From: Flavobacteriales bacterium UBA2669
Lineage (GTDB): Bacteria; Bacteroidota; Bacteroidia; Flavobacteriales_E; Vicingaceae
Assembly (NCBI GenBank): GCA_002359215.1
Contig: DEMN01000003.1
Span: 486 to 21,566, forward strand
Length of the DNA stretch: 21,081 bases
Direction of reading: 5' to 3'
Shown: piece by piece, positions 8,289 through 14,685 of the stretch
How the letters are laid out: the number at the start of each line of letters is the position of its first letter
Position numbering within the stretch: position 1 is the stretch's first letter
The notes under the pieces: generated by a model
The model's database searches: none
What the model was told of the DNA's origin: nothing
The model's input: only the letters and a program-made list of their open reading frames with translations
Program-made: the position numbers and the translations under genes

Positions 8289-8750
8289 TTATTTAGATGA
8301 TGGAGCTAAAATTTCTCCTTTTAAAGCAATAACTTTAGTATTAGGAATAGTATTAGCTACTAAGGTAATGGTTTTGTTTTGCAAACCTGATTTACCTTCG
8401 GAATTAAAAACTACTTCAATTTCTCCTTTTTCTCCCGGCTTAATTGGTTCTTTTGGCCATTGTGGTACTGTGCAACCGCAACTTCCTTGGGCTGATGAAA
8501 TTATTAGGTTACTTTTTCCTACATTTTTGAACTTAAATATTGTTTTAACAGATTCTCCTTGAGTAATTTCACCAAAGTCTTTTACTTCTTCTTCAAACTC
8601 AAAAAATGGTAAATTGTCTTGGTTAACACCCGAAGAGTCAGCTGCAGTTATTGGGTTATTAATTAAATCTGATGTAATTTGACTTTCTTCTTCGTTTCCG
8701 CAAGCAAAAAGTAATGTACTAAATGCTACTATATACAATAGTTGTTTCAT
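8289..8750 (-). CDS. DUF1573-domain lipoprotein
   Basis: A 153-residue lipoprotein: signal peptide 1-16 with lipobox LLFAC (lipidated C17), a short Asp/Ser/Asn linker, then a DUF1573 domain at about 49-150. The domain shows the usual FEFEEEVKDFGEITQGE opening, FKFKNVGKSNLIIS, the conserved GSCGCTVP turn (C91, C93) and a closing TKVIALKGEIL strand. The fold is an Ig-like (ASH/MSP-type) beta sandwich. Function is unknown; the Cys pair is a family feature and may bind metal or form a disulfide. It is the first gene of the probable operon with yajC, coaE and GH3 and has a consensus -7 element upstream. Confidence 0.9.
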   Translation of the reverse strand: MKQLLYIVAFSTLLFACGNEEESQITSDLINNPITAADSSGVNQDNLPFFEFEEEVKDFGEITQGESVKTIFKFKNVGKSNLIISSAQGSCGCTVPQWPKEPIKPGEKGEIEVVFNSEGKSGLQNKTITLVANTIPNTKVIALKGEILAPSSK

Positions 8751-8779
8751 ATATTTATTTTTAATAATTTTTTAGGTGA

Positions 8780-8787
8780 CAAATATA
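8780..8787 (-). promoter_or_regulatory. -7 element for the DUF1573-yajC-coaE operon
   Basis: The minus strand reads TATATTTG, exact to TAnnTTTG, about 30 bases before the start codon at 8750. No TTG is found at the -33 distance. It lies between the strong terminator of the preceding gene (8822-8857) and the DUF1573 gene, which is where a new promoter would be needed. Confidence 0.5.
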
Positions 8788-8821
8788 CTTATTCTGTAAG
8801 GATGGGAGAGTTCTTAGAAAT

Positions 8822-8857
8822 AAAAAAGGTTATTTTTTCATAAAAATAACCTTTTTT
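8822..8857 (-). terminator. Strong intrinsic terminator after the DUF2911 gene
   Basis: A perfect 16-base-pair stem (8822-8837 with 8842-8857) encloses a 4-base loop. On the minus strand it reads A6, GGTTATTTTT, loop, then the complement ending in T6. Because A-tract and T-tract are part of the stem, it would work in both directions. It starts 23 bases after the stop of the DUF2911 gene. Confidence 0.88.
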
Positions 8858-8880
8858 GTAAGCTGTTTAATGGTACAAAC

Positions 8881-9741
8881 TTATTTATAGTTTTTAATAG
8901 CTTCTTCTAATCTTGTTTTGTAAGCAAAAGGTTTACCGCTTTCTTTAGCACCTGCTTCGCCTAATTCAATCGCTTTTTTTGCACTAGTAATAGCACCTTT
9001 ATTATCACCTTTTGCATGTAAAATATCTGCTTTTACCCAATAAGAAAACCAGTATTCTTGAGCTTTAATAGATTCGTTTATCCAAGTTAAAGCTTTATCT
9101 AATTCCATATTGTTATCTGCACAGTATTTAGCACAGTTTCTATAAACACTGGCTTTGTTTTTATCAGTAACTTCAGCAATTGCAGTTTCAATGTTTTTCC
9201 ATGCTTTCGCTTTCACATCAACATCAATTTTTAATTGAATAAGAGTTTTATTCCAAGCTAATTGTAATATACCGTTTTCAATTTGCACATTTTCAAAAGA
9301 AAAGGCCATGGTTTCTTGGTGACAACCTTCTTTAGCAGTAACAGTTGCTTCAAAAATATTGCTAGTTTCATCATAACTACCCGTTCCCCATGATTTGGTT
9401 TCGGTATTAAAAACAACTTTCCATTCTTTTTCGCCAGGGAAAGTGAAAATGGAATAAGTTCCAGCTTTCACTTCTTTTCCTTCTACTTTGACATCATCAG
9501 AAAAAGTGATTAAAGTATTCATGTTAGCACCAGTTCTCCATATTTCATTGTATGGAACTAGTCCGCCAAAAATTTCTCTATCCTTAACATTTGGTCTGGA
9601 ATAAACCACTGTAACATCTGTTAAACCAATTTTTTGTTTTACTTCTGCCGAAGAACTTGGTTTTGGTAGATCTTGAGCATGTAAGTTGTTAAAACATAAA
9701 GCACTTAGTAAAAAGGTGCCTATAAGTGTAATTTTTTTCAT
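8881..9741 (-). CDS. Secreted DUF2911 protein with C-terminal TPR-like repeats
   Basis: A 286-residue exported protein. Residues 1-22 form a signal peptide with cleavage likely at LHA/Q. The DUF2911 domain covers about 27-165 and shows the family signature YSRPNVKDREIFGGLVPYNEIWRTGAN (split across 49-75), VKAGTYSIFTFPGEKEWKVVFN and a late LAWNKT strand. About 180-280 is helical with TPR-like pairs, best seen in ADILHAKGDNKGAITSAKKAIELG. Function is unknown; the family is widespread in Bacteroidota and the TPR part suggests a protein partner. It forms a single-gene unit with a consensus -7 element (9764-9771) and its own strong terminator. Confidence 0.88.
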   Translation of the reverse strand: MKKITLIGTFLLSALCFNNLHAQDLPKPSSSAEVKQKIGLTDVTVVYSRPNVKDREIFGGLVPYNEIWRTGANMNTLITFSDDVKVEGKEVKAGTYSIFTFPGEKEWKVVFNTETKSWGTGSYDETSNIFEATVTAKEGCHQETMAFSFENVQIENGILQLAWNKTLIQLKIDVDVKAKAWKNIETAIAEVTDKNKASVYRNCAKYCADNNMELDKALTWINESIKAQEYWFSYWVKADILHAKGDNKGAITSAKKAIELGEAGAKESGKPFAYKTRLEEAIKNYK

Positions 9742-9763
9742 ATTATTTGTTTTTTAATTTGCT

Positions 9764-9771
9764 CAAAAATA
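9764..9771 (-). promoter_or_regulatory. -7 element for the DUF2911 gene
   Basis: The minus strand reads TATTTTTG, matching TAnnTTTG, about 23 bases before the ATG at 9741. No -33 TTG is seen at the proper spacing, so the call rests on the -7 match and position. Confidence 0.45.
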
Positions 9772-9824
9772 CGAAAAGATTAAGTGTTTTTTATTAAGCT
9801 TACTTGTTAATAAATTAGAAAAAG

Positions 9825-9974
9825 TTATAAAGCTCTTTTGGTAACATAAATTCTCCACCCGAAAATAGCCAATTGAAATTTAGAGGCTTTACTTAAGTCT
9901 AGTCTTCTTTTGGTGTAGCTTGGTAAAATGGCTTTATTAATTTTAGCTAATATTTTAAAACATATTTTTTTCAT
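9825..9974 (-). CDS. 49-residue basic protein, conserved-looking, function unknown
   Basis: The likely product begins at the ATG at 9972-9974 (MKKICFKILAKINKAILPSY, ending GWRIYVTKRAL) and has 49 residues, with many Lys/Arg and no acidic cluster. The frame can be extended upstream to 10028, but that extension runs through the tRNA terminator (10006-10039) and the promoter (9979-10006), so I reject it. From memory, similar short proteins with KILAKINKAILPS and a GWRxYVTK ending occur in flavobacterial genomes, sometimes loosely labelled SsrA-binding protein; I cannot confirm this and it is far too short to be SmpB. The predicted transcript starts within a base or two of the ATG. It could bind RNA or the ribosome, but that is speculation from charge and size. 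Confidence 0.68.
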   Translation of the reverse strand: MKKICFKILAKINKAILPSYTKRRLDLSKASKFQLAIFGWRIYVTKRAL

Positions 9975-9978
9975 TTTA

Positions 9979-10006
9979 CAAAGATAGAAAAGTAATTTAA
10001 AAGCAA
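9979..10006 (-). promoter_or_regulatory. Promoter of the small basic protein gene
   Basis: The minus strand shows TTG (10004-10006), a 17-base spacer and TATCTTTG (9979-9986), a full consensus match. The predicted start is near 9975, at or next to the ATG. The -33 element coincides with the T-tract end of the tRNA terminator. Confidence 0.65.
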
Positions 10007-10039
10007 AACCCCTAAAGTATTGATACACCTTAGGGGTTT
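10006..10039 (-). terminator. Intrinsic terminator after tRNA-Asp
   Basis: A 10-base-pair GC-containing stem (AAACCCCTAA pairing with TTAGGGGTTT; 10030-10039 with 10006-10015) can be extended inward by about four more pairs including wobbles. On the minus strand the stem ends in GGGGTTTTG. It begins 35 bases after the tRNA 3' end. The T-tract is short. Confidence 0.75.
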
Positions 10040-10073
10040 CTGTAGTCTACAGCCATGCAGACTATTTCTTTGT

Positions 10074-10150
10074 TGGCGGTCCGGACGGGACTCGAACCCG
10101 CGACCCCCTGCGTGACAGGCAGGTATTCTAACCAACTGAACTACCGGACC
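10074..10150 (-). tRNA. tRNA-Asp (anticodon GTC)
   Basis: A complete 77-base cloverleaf is visible. The acceptor arm is GGTCCGG with CCGGACC, the discriminator is G, and the CCA end is encoded. The D arm contains AGTTGGTTAGAAT, the anticodon stem is CCTGC/GCAGG around loop CTGTCAC, giving anticodon GTC, and the T arm is GCGGG TTCGAGT CCCGT. GTC with discriminator G73 identifies aspartate. A consensus promoter lies about 100 bases upstream and a terminator 35 bases downstream. Confidence 0.97.
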
Positions 10151-10252
10151 TTTACTATTAAAGTAAATTTATTTTTCTCTTAATTTAAAAAATGTTTTCA
10201 AAAAATGAGAAGAACGTTTTGATATCTAAAAAATATCTCCCTTTGAGGGCTG

Positions 10253-10281
10253 CAAATATACTTCAATTTTTAAATCTGCAA
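10253..10281 (-). promoter_or_regulatory. Probable promoter for tRNA-Asp
   Basis: The minus strand shows TTTTG (TTG at 10279-10281), an 18-base spacer and TATATTTG (10253-10260), a full consensus match. Transcription would start near 10249, leaving a 5' leader of roughly 100 bases for RNase P to remove. A 6-base-pair hairpin (10272-10277 with 10283-10288) overlaps the -33 element. Nothing else is evident in the 148-base gap 10151-10298 apart from a short CCCT/AGGG stem. Confidence 0.6.
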
Positions 10282-10298
10282 AAGATTTTAAAAAAAAA

Positions 10299-11222
10299 TT
10301 ACATCATTTTTGCTCTTTTTATCAAATAGCTTTGAAGGATAGAATTAAATCCTTGATTTACATCTGCTTCAACAAAGTCAATTCCGAACTGCAAGCATTT
10401 TAATTGGAGCATTTTTTTTCTTTTTTGCATATTTTCAATGTAATTTTTTTTTACATCATTGGGATGAACCTTAATTTCTTCGCCTGTTTCTAGGTCGATG
10501 AACTGATAAGGACGATTTTCAAACTCAAAATCCAATTCTAATTTTTTATCGTAAGTATGAAAAAGAATTACTTCGTGTTTGTTGTATTTTAAATGTTGTA
10601 AAGCAGCAAATAATTGTTCATCATCAGCAACATTCTCCATCATATCGCTAAAAATTATTATTAATGAGCGTTTATGAACCGTTTCTGCAATAGTGTGCAG
10701 TGCATTTATAGATGATGTTTTGGTGTTTTTTTTAGGTACGTTTATTAAACTTTCTAATTCATGAATAAGGTATTTATGATGTACGCTGCTCGATTTGGTG
10801 GGTGAATGAATGTCTAACTTATCTGAAAAAATACTTATACCAACAGCGTCTCGTTGTTTTTTTAGCAAATTCATAATTGCAGCAGCAGCATAAACGGAGA
10901 ACTTAATTTTATTGAATTTATCGGCATTAAAATCTATTTCAGGAAAATACATAGAAGAAGAGGCGTCAATAATAATCTGACATCTTAAATTAGTTTCTTC
11001 CTCATATCTTTTTATAAAGAGTTTTTCTGTTCTGCCATACAATTTCCAATCAATATGTTTGGTAGATTCTCCTGTGTTGTAAAGCCTATGTTCGGCAAAT
11101 TCAACAGAAAAACCATGAAAAGGACTTTTGTGTAAACCTGTAATAAAACCTTCTACCACTTGTTTGGCAATAAGTTCCAATTTAGAGTAAGAGTGGATTT
11201 GCTGAAGGTCTATTTGATGCAT
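10299..11222 (-). CDS. DUF58-domain protein (von Willebrand A-like)
   Basis: A 307-residue cytoplasmic protein starting at the ATG at 11222 (MHQIDLQQIHSYSKLELIAK). A TTG 33 bases further upstream would add 11 residues but is less likely. The DUF58 signature is complete: FHGFSVEFAEHRLYNTGEST, KHIDWKLYGRTEKLFIKRYEEE, then a vWA-like core with the metal-site motif DASSS (D86, S88, S90). Family members usually lie beside a MoxR-type AAA+ ATPase and further vWA proteins; none is present here. Its neighbours are tRNA-Asp downstream and a divergent symporter upstream. The MIDAS residues look intact, so a metal-dependent protein interaction is likely; the partner is unknown. Confidence 0.88.
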   Translation of the reverse strand: MHQIDLQQIHSYSKLELIAKQVVEGFITGLHKSPFHGFSVEFAEHRLYNTGESTKHIDWKLYGRTEKLFIKRYEEETNLRCQIIIDASSSMYFPEIDFNADKFNKIKFSVYAAAAIMNLLKKQRDAVGISIFSDKLDIHSPTKSSSVHHKYLIHELESLINVPKKNTKTSSINALHTIAETVHKRSLIIIFSDMMENVADDEQLFAALQHLKYNKHEVILFHTYDKKLELDFEFENRPYQFIDLETGEEIKVHPNDVKKNYIENMQKRKKMLQLKCLQFGIDFVEADVNQGFNSILQSYLIKRAKMM

Positions 11223-11317
11223 TTGGTTTATTAATTTAAGAATGTTAATAATCAAAAAATCTAAATTAAGACTGTTTGAATAAACTTTACTACTTTTCGG
11301 ATTATTTTTTCAAAATT

Positions 11318-13114
11318 ATGTTAGCACCAATAGATTGGATAATTGTAGGATTGTTTTTATCACTTAGTCTTTATATAGGAATAAAGTTTAAAGGCAAATC
11401 GAGTGGTTCATTAACAGATTTTTTTCTTGCTGGAAGAAATTTACCGTGGTATGTAGCCGGAATTTCTATGGTTGCTACTACGTTTGCTGCAGATACGCCT
11501 TTGTGGGTGGCAGAGGTAATTAGACAAAATGGAGTTTCTGGTAATTGGCTTTGGTGGAATATGTTGATAGGAGGGATGCTAACTACTTTCTTTTTTGCTA
11601 AGTTGTGGCGTAAAGCCAATGTGTTAACAGAACTGGAGTTTATAGAACTTCGTTATTCAGGGAAAGCCGCCAAGCTTTTCAGAAACTTTAAGGCTTTTTA
11701 TTTAGGTGTTTTCTTTAATTGTATTGTTATAGGGTGGGTAAATGCAGCTATGCTGAAGATATTAATGTTGTTTTTAAATATAGACTATCAAACAGCTTTT
11801 ATTATTATAAGTATTTTATTGGTGTTTGTAGCCATTTACTCTTCACTTTCGGGATTGCTTGGAGTTGCTATTACAGATGCAGTTCAGTTTGTATTGGCCA
11901 TGGCAGGGTGTATTATTCTATCTATCATTATGTTGAATTCTGATGAAGTAGGAGGTATGACAGGCTTACAAGAAAAATTACCAGCTTGGCGTTTTGGTTT
12001 TTTTCCTAACATAGGTGATAATCTAGGTAGTAGTATTGGAACTTTTGGATTAACCATTGGGGCTTTTTTATCATTTGTTGCAGTGCAATGGTGGGCAAGT
12101 TGGTATCCTGGTAATGAGCCTGGTGGAGGTGGGTATATTTCTCAAAGAATGATGAGTACAAAAAATGAAAAAAGTGCTGTATTGGCTACTTTGTTTTTTC
12201 AAATAGCACATTATGCACTTCGTCCATGGCCATGGATAATCGTTGGTCTTTGTGCGTTGGTAGTTTATCCTGAACTTACTCAACAAAATGCAGGAAATGG
12301 CTTTGTAATGGCGATGAGAGATTTTATGCCAATAGGCTTGAGAGGATTAATATTTACTGCTTTTTTAGGAGCTTATATGAGTACCATATCAACACAATTA
12401 AACTGGGGAGCGAGTTATCTTACCAATGATTTGTATAAAAGACAATTAGAAGAAAATAAAAAAGAGGTTGACCAGCGAAAAATGGTAAAAGTGGGGCGTA
12501 TTTTCACGGTTATGATAATGGTGATAGCATTAGTTATTACCTCTTTTATAGAAACTATAGATGGAGCAGCAAGATTTTTAATAGCTTCATCGGCAGGATT
12601 GGGAGCAGTTTTAATTTTAAGATGGTATTGGAGTAGAATTAATATATGGAGTGAGATAAGTGCTACTTTAGCTCCTGTATTAGGTTATTCTTTAGCTAAA
12701 TTTTTAATTGCTCCTTTGTTTGAAAGGACTTGTAATGCAGGTAATCCATTTATTGATAATGAAGGCGTTTTGTTGTTTACAACAGTTTTTACCACTATAA
12801 TCTGGATAATAGTAACTTTTTTAACACCAAAAGAAGAAGAGGCTACTTTAAAGAAGTTTTATTTACAAGTAAAGCCGCAAGGTGCTTGGAATAGTATTAG
12901 AGAAAAGTTGGGAATGACCAAAGAGAAATCTCAAATACCTATGTTGTTTTTTTGTTGGATAAGTGCGGTAATTTTAACTTATTCTACCTTGTTTTTTATC
13001 GGAAAATTAATTTTTCAGGAATATTTTGTGGCAATTGTTTATTTTATTGTTGCCATAATTTTTGGGATATTATTAAGGTATTTATTCATTCATAGTAAAA
13101 TATTTAACGATTAG
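11318..13114 (+). CDS. Sodium:solute symporter (SSS family)
   Basis: A 598-residue polytopic membrane protein with about 13 hydrophobic segments. The family opening is clear: IDWIIVGLFLSLSLYIG, then DFFLAGRNLPWYVAGISMVATTFAADTPLWVAE, the core region of SSS transporters, followed by NWLWWNMLIGG. Na+-coupled uptake is expected; the substrate (sugar, acid, amino acid or other) cannot be read from sequence. The ATG at 11318 is preferred because it places the first helix at the usual position; a TTG at 11276 would add 14 residues. It is transcribed divergently from the DUF58 gene, with 95 bases between the starts. A one-mismatch -7 element (TACTTTTC, 11291-11298) may drive it. Confidence 0.92.
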   Translation: MLAPIDWIIVGLFLSLSLYIGIKFKGKSSGSLTDFFLAGRNLPWYVAGISMVATTFAADTPLWVAEVIRQNGVSGNWLWWNMLIGGMLTTFFFAKLWRKANVLTELEFIELRYSGKAAKLFRNFKAFYLGVFFNCIVIGWVNAAMLKILMLFLNIDYQTAFIIISILLVFVAIYSSLSGLLGVAITDAVQFVLAMAGCIILSIIMLNSDEVGGMTGLQEKLPAWRFGFFPNIGDNLGSSIGTFGLTIGAFLSFVAVQWWASWYPGNEPGGGGYISQRMMSTKNEKSAVLATLFFQIAHYALRPWPWIIVGLCALVVYPELTQQNAGNGFVMAMRDFMPIGLRGLIFTAFLGAYMSTISTQLNWGASYLTNDLYKRQLEENKKEVDQRKMVKVGRIFTVMIMVIALVITSFIETIDGAARFLIASSAGLGAVLILRWYWSRINIWSEISATLAPVLGYSLAKFLIAPLFERTCNAGNPFIDNEGVLLFTTVFTTIIWIIVTFLTPKEEEATLKKFYLQVKPQGAWNSIREKLGMTKEKSQIPMLFFCWISAVILTYSTLFFIGKLIFQEYFVAIVYFIVAIIFGILLRYLFIHSKIFND

Positions 13115-13168
13115 TAATGATTTTTAAATAGATATATAATAATATTTTTTACTATTGAAGATTTTTTG

Positions 13169-13176
13169 TTTATTTG
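13169..13176 (+). promoter_or_regulatory. Possible -7 element for the lipoprotein gene
   Basis: TTTATTTG differs from TAnnTTTG at one base and lies 32 bases before the ATG at 13208. No TTG sits at the right distance, so this is weak. It is the best candidate for a promoter ahead of the plus-strand gene group 13208-20054. Confidence 0.3.
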
Positions 13177-13195
13177 CATCTATAGAAAAATTTCT

Positions 13196-13207
13196 AAAAC
13201 AATAAAA
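13196..13207 (+). promoter_or_regulatory. A-rich translation leader, copy 1
   Basis: AAAACAATAAAA lies directly before the ATG at 13208 and is identical to the 12 bases before the ATG at 14184. There is no Shine-Dalgarno motif; A-rich leaders are normal for efficient translation in Bacteroidota. The match supports the ATG choice in both genes. Confidence 0.5.
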
Positions 13208-14113
13208 ATGACAACACGTTTTAATTTAAAGAACCAAGCATTATTATTATCTCTTACAGCATTTTTTGCTGTTAGTTGTGGAGATGATCAACCAAAAGAT
13301 GACTCAACTGAAACAGTAGAGGTAGAAGAAAAAAACGCTAATAACACTCAATTATTGGAATTGGATGGTAAAGTTTTTAGTATTCCATCACCAATTCAAA
13401 CAGCTTACCTTATAAAAGGTGCGGGAGTAACTTACAATAAAGATATTTTAAATGTGCCATCAAAGGTTACGGGTTATTCGACTAACTTTAAAAAAGCCGT
13501 TAACTTAGGAATTTATGGAGCAGATTTGGGGTATGTAACACTTTACGACCAAACTCAAGATGCAATTTCTTTTCTTACTGCAGTTAAAACCTTGGGGGAT
13601 GATTTAGGAGTTAGTAGTGCTTTTGATATGGAATTAGTTGAGCGTTTCGAAAAAAACATTGGCAACCAAGATTCAGTTCTTTCTCTAGTTTCTGAAGCCT
13701 ATAAATCTAGTGATAAGTATTTAAAAAATAATGATCAAAACCATATTGGAGCATTAGTACTTGCTGGAGGGTGGGTAGAAAGTTTGTATTTTACAACTAA
13801 TAGTGCAGAAATGACTTCTAATAAAGAAATAATTAATAGAGTAGGAGAACAAAAAAATACAGTTTATAACTTAATTAAATTATTAACTCCTTATTATGAT
13901 CAGCCTGAATTTTCTACTTTGGTTGATGATTTAATGGAATTGAATGATATTTTTGAAAAAGTGGAAATAACTTATACTTTTGTTGAACCTACTGTTGATG
14001 TTGCTAAAAAAACTACGATTATAAATAGTACTACAACAGTTAACATTTCTCCTGAAGTATTGAAACAAATTACTGAGAAGATTGGAAAAATTAGAGCAGA
14101 ACTAATCAGTTAA
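13208..14113 (+). CDS. Lipoprotein of unknown function
   Basis: A 301-residue lipoprotein from the ATG at 13208; a TTG at 13166 gives an implausible extension. The signal peptide ends in the lipobox FAVSC (lipidated C24), followed by an acidic linker rich in Asp/Glu/Thr (25-45), typical of envelope lipoproteins with a flexible tether. The remainder looks mostly alpha-helical, with segments such as AISFLTAVKTLGDDLG, IGALVLAGGWVESLYF and IGEQKNTVYNLIKLLTPYY. I see no catalytic motif and cannot assign a family by name. Two downstream genes encode a second secreted protein and an ABC transporter in the same orientation, so it could be an envelope partner of that transporter; this is inference. 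Confidence 0.82.
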   Translation: MTTRFNLKNQALLLSLTAFFAVSCGDDQPKDDSTETVEVEEKNANNTQLLELDGKVFSIPSPIQTAYLIKGAGVTYNKDILNVPSKVTGYSTNFKKAVNLGIYGADLGYVTLYDQTQDAISFLTAVKTLGDDLGVSSAFDMELVERFEKNIGNQDSVLSLVSEAYKSSDKYLKNNDQNHIGALVLAGGWVESLYFTTNSAEMTSNKEIINRVGEQKNTVYNLIKLLTPYYDQPEFSTLVDDLMELNDIFEKVEITYTFVEPTVDVAKKTTIINSTTTVNISPEVLKQITEKIGKIRAELIS

Positions 14114-14171
14114 TAAAATTAAGTTAATAAACAAACGATATTAAATGGGTAACGCCATTTTAACCAATATA

Positions 14172-14183
14172 AAAACAATAAAA
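14172..14183 (+). promoter_or_regulatory. A-rich translation leader, copy 2
   Basis: Identical 12 bases to 13196-13207, directly before the ATG at 14184. It favours this start over the in-frame ATG at 14145, which also lies inside a small hairpin (14143-14160). Confidence 0.5.
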
Positions 14184-14612
14184 ATGAAAAAAGCAGGTTT
14201 CAAATTATTAGTAGTAGCAATTACTATTTTTTCTTTTAATACACTATTTGCTCAATCTCCGTGTGATACTGTTGCCACTTTGTGTGAGAACAATATATCT
14301 AAACAATACATTTCTGACGGACAAAACTATAGAGCTCTTTTGTTAGATGATGAAATTGCAGAATTCAACATGGTTCTTTATGGTGGTAGTACTTATAGAT
14401 TTGCTGCTTGTAGCGGTTTTTCTGATGGAAATTTAATTTTTTCTGTTTACGATAGAGAAAGAAATTTAATTTTTACTAATAAAGAACACAGTAATGCGCC
14501 TTATTGGGATTTCAAAATTACAAACACATTAGATTGTATTATCGAAGCTCAGTTAGACCCTAATGTCTCAGCTTCTGGTTGTGCAGTTTTACTAGTTGGA
14601 TTTAAACAATAA
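14184..14612 (+). CDS. Small secreted protein of unknown function
   Basis: A 142-residue exported protein with a clean signal peptide (1-23, cleavage likely at LFA/Q). An upstream in-frame ATG at 14145 would put 13 polar residues before the signal and is disfavoured. The mature protein is beta-rich and has five cysteines (C27, C34, C76, C118, C133), an odd number. The run of strands with FNMVLYGGSTYRFAACSG, NLIFSVYDRERNLIF and a closing CAVLLVGFK resembles a small jelly-roll such as pre-peptidase C-terminal domains, but I cannot confirm that. It follows the lipoprotein gene by 70 bases and is followed by a strong terminator, so the two may form a unit. Confidence 0.8.
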   Translation: MKKAGFKLLVVAITIFSFNTLFAQSPCDTVATLCENNISKQYISDGQNYRALLLDDEIAEFNMVLYGGSTYRFAACSGFSDGNLIFSVYDRERNLIFTNKEHSNAPYWDFKITNTLDCIIEAQLDPNVSASGCAVLLVGFKQ

Positions 14613-14632
14613 TATAAATTCTGATAAAACTT

Positions 14633-14670
14633 AAAGGCATTGTTTAGAGATAAAATAATGCCTTTTTTTT
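14633..14670 (+). terminator. Intrinsic terminator after the small secreted protein gene
   Basis: A 9-base-pair stem AAAGGCATT (14633-14641) pairs with AATGCCTTT (14657-14665) and runs into a T-tract through about 14671. It begins 20 bases after the stop codon and ends only 15 bases before the ATG of the ABC transporter, so transporter expression must come from readthrough or a promoter that I cannot see. Confidence 0.82.
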
Positions 14671-14685
14671 TAAAATAAAACATAG

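Noticed and set aside
8254..8562. Plus-strand 102-codon frame
   Set aside because: It lies antisense to the DUF1573 lipoprotein gene, which has a clear lipobox and domain motifs.
9975..10028. N-terminal extension of the small basic protein to 67 residues
   Set aside because: The extension lies across an intrinsic terminator and a consensus promoter, and is Phe/Leu/Tyr-rich unlike the rest.
11223..11255. Longer start of the DUF58 protein
   Set aside because: It would use TTG; the ATG at 11222 gives the normal family N-terminus.
11719..11943. Plus-strand 74-codon frame with many Tyr and Cys
   Set aside because: It is an out-of-frame shadow within the symporter gene.
13166..13207. Longer TTG start of the lipoprotein
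   Set aside because: It would add 14 residues before the signal peptide; the ATG at 13208 has an A-rich leader and a standard lipoprotein signal.
14143..14160. Small hairpin AAATGG/CCATTT between the two exported-protein genes
   Set aside because: Only six base pairs and no T-tract, so not called as a terminator; it does overlap and disfavour the ATG at 14145.
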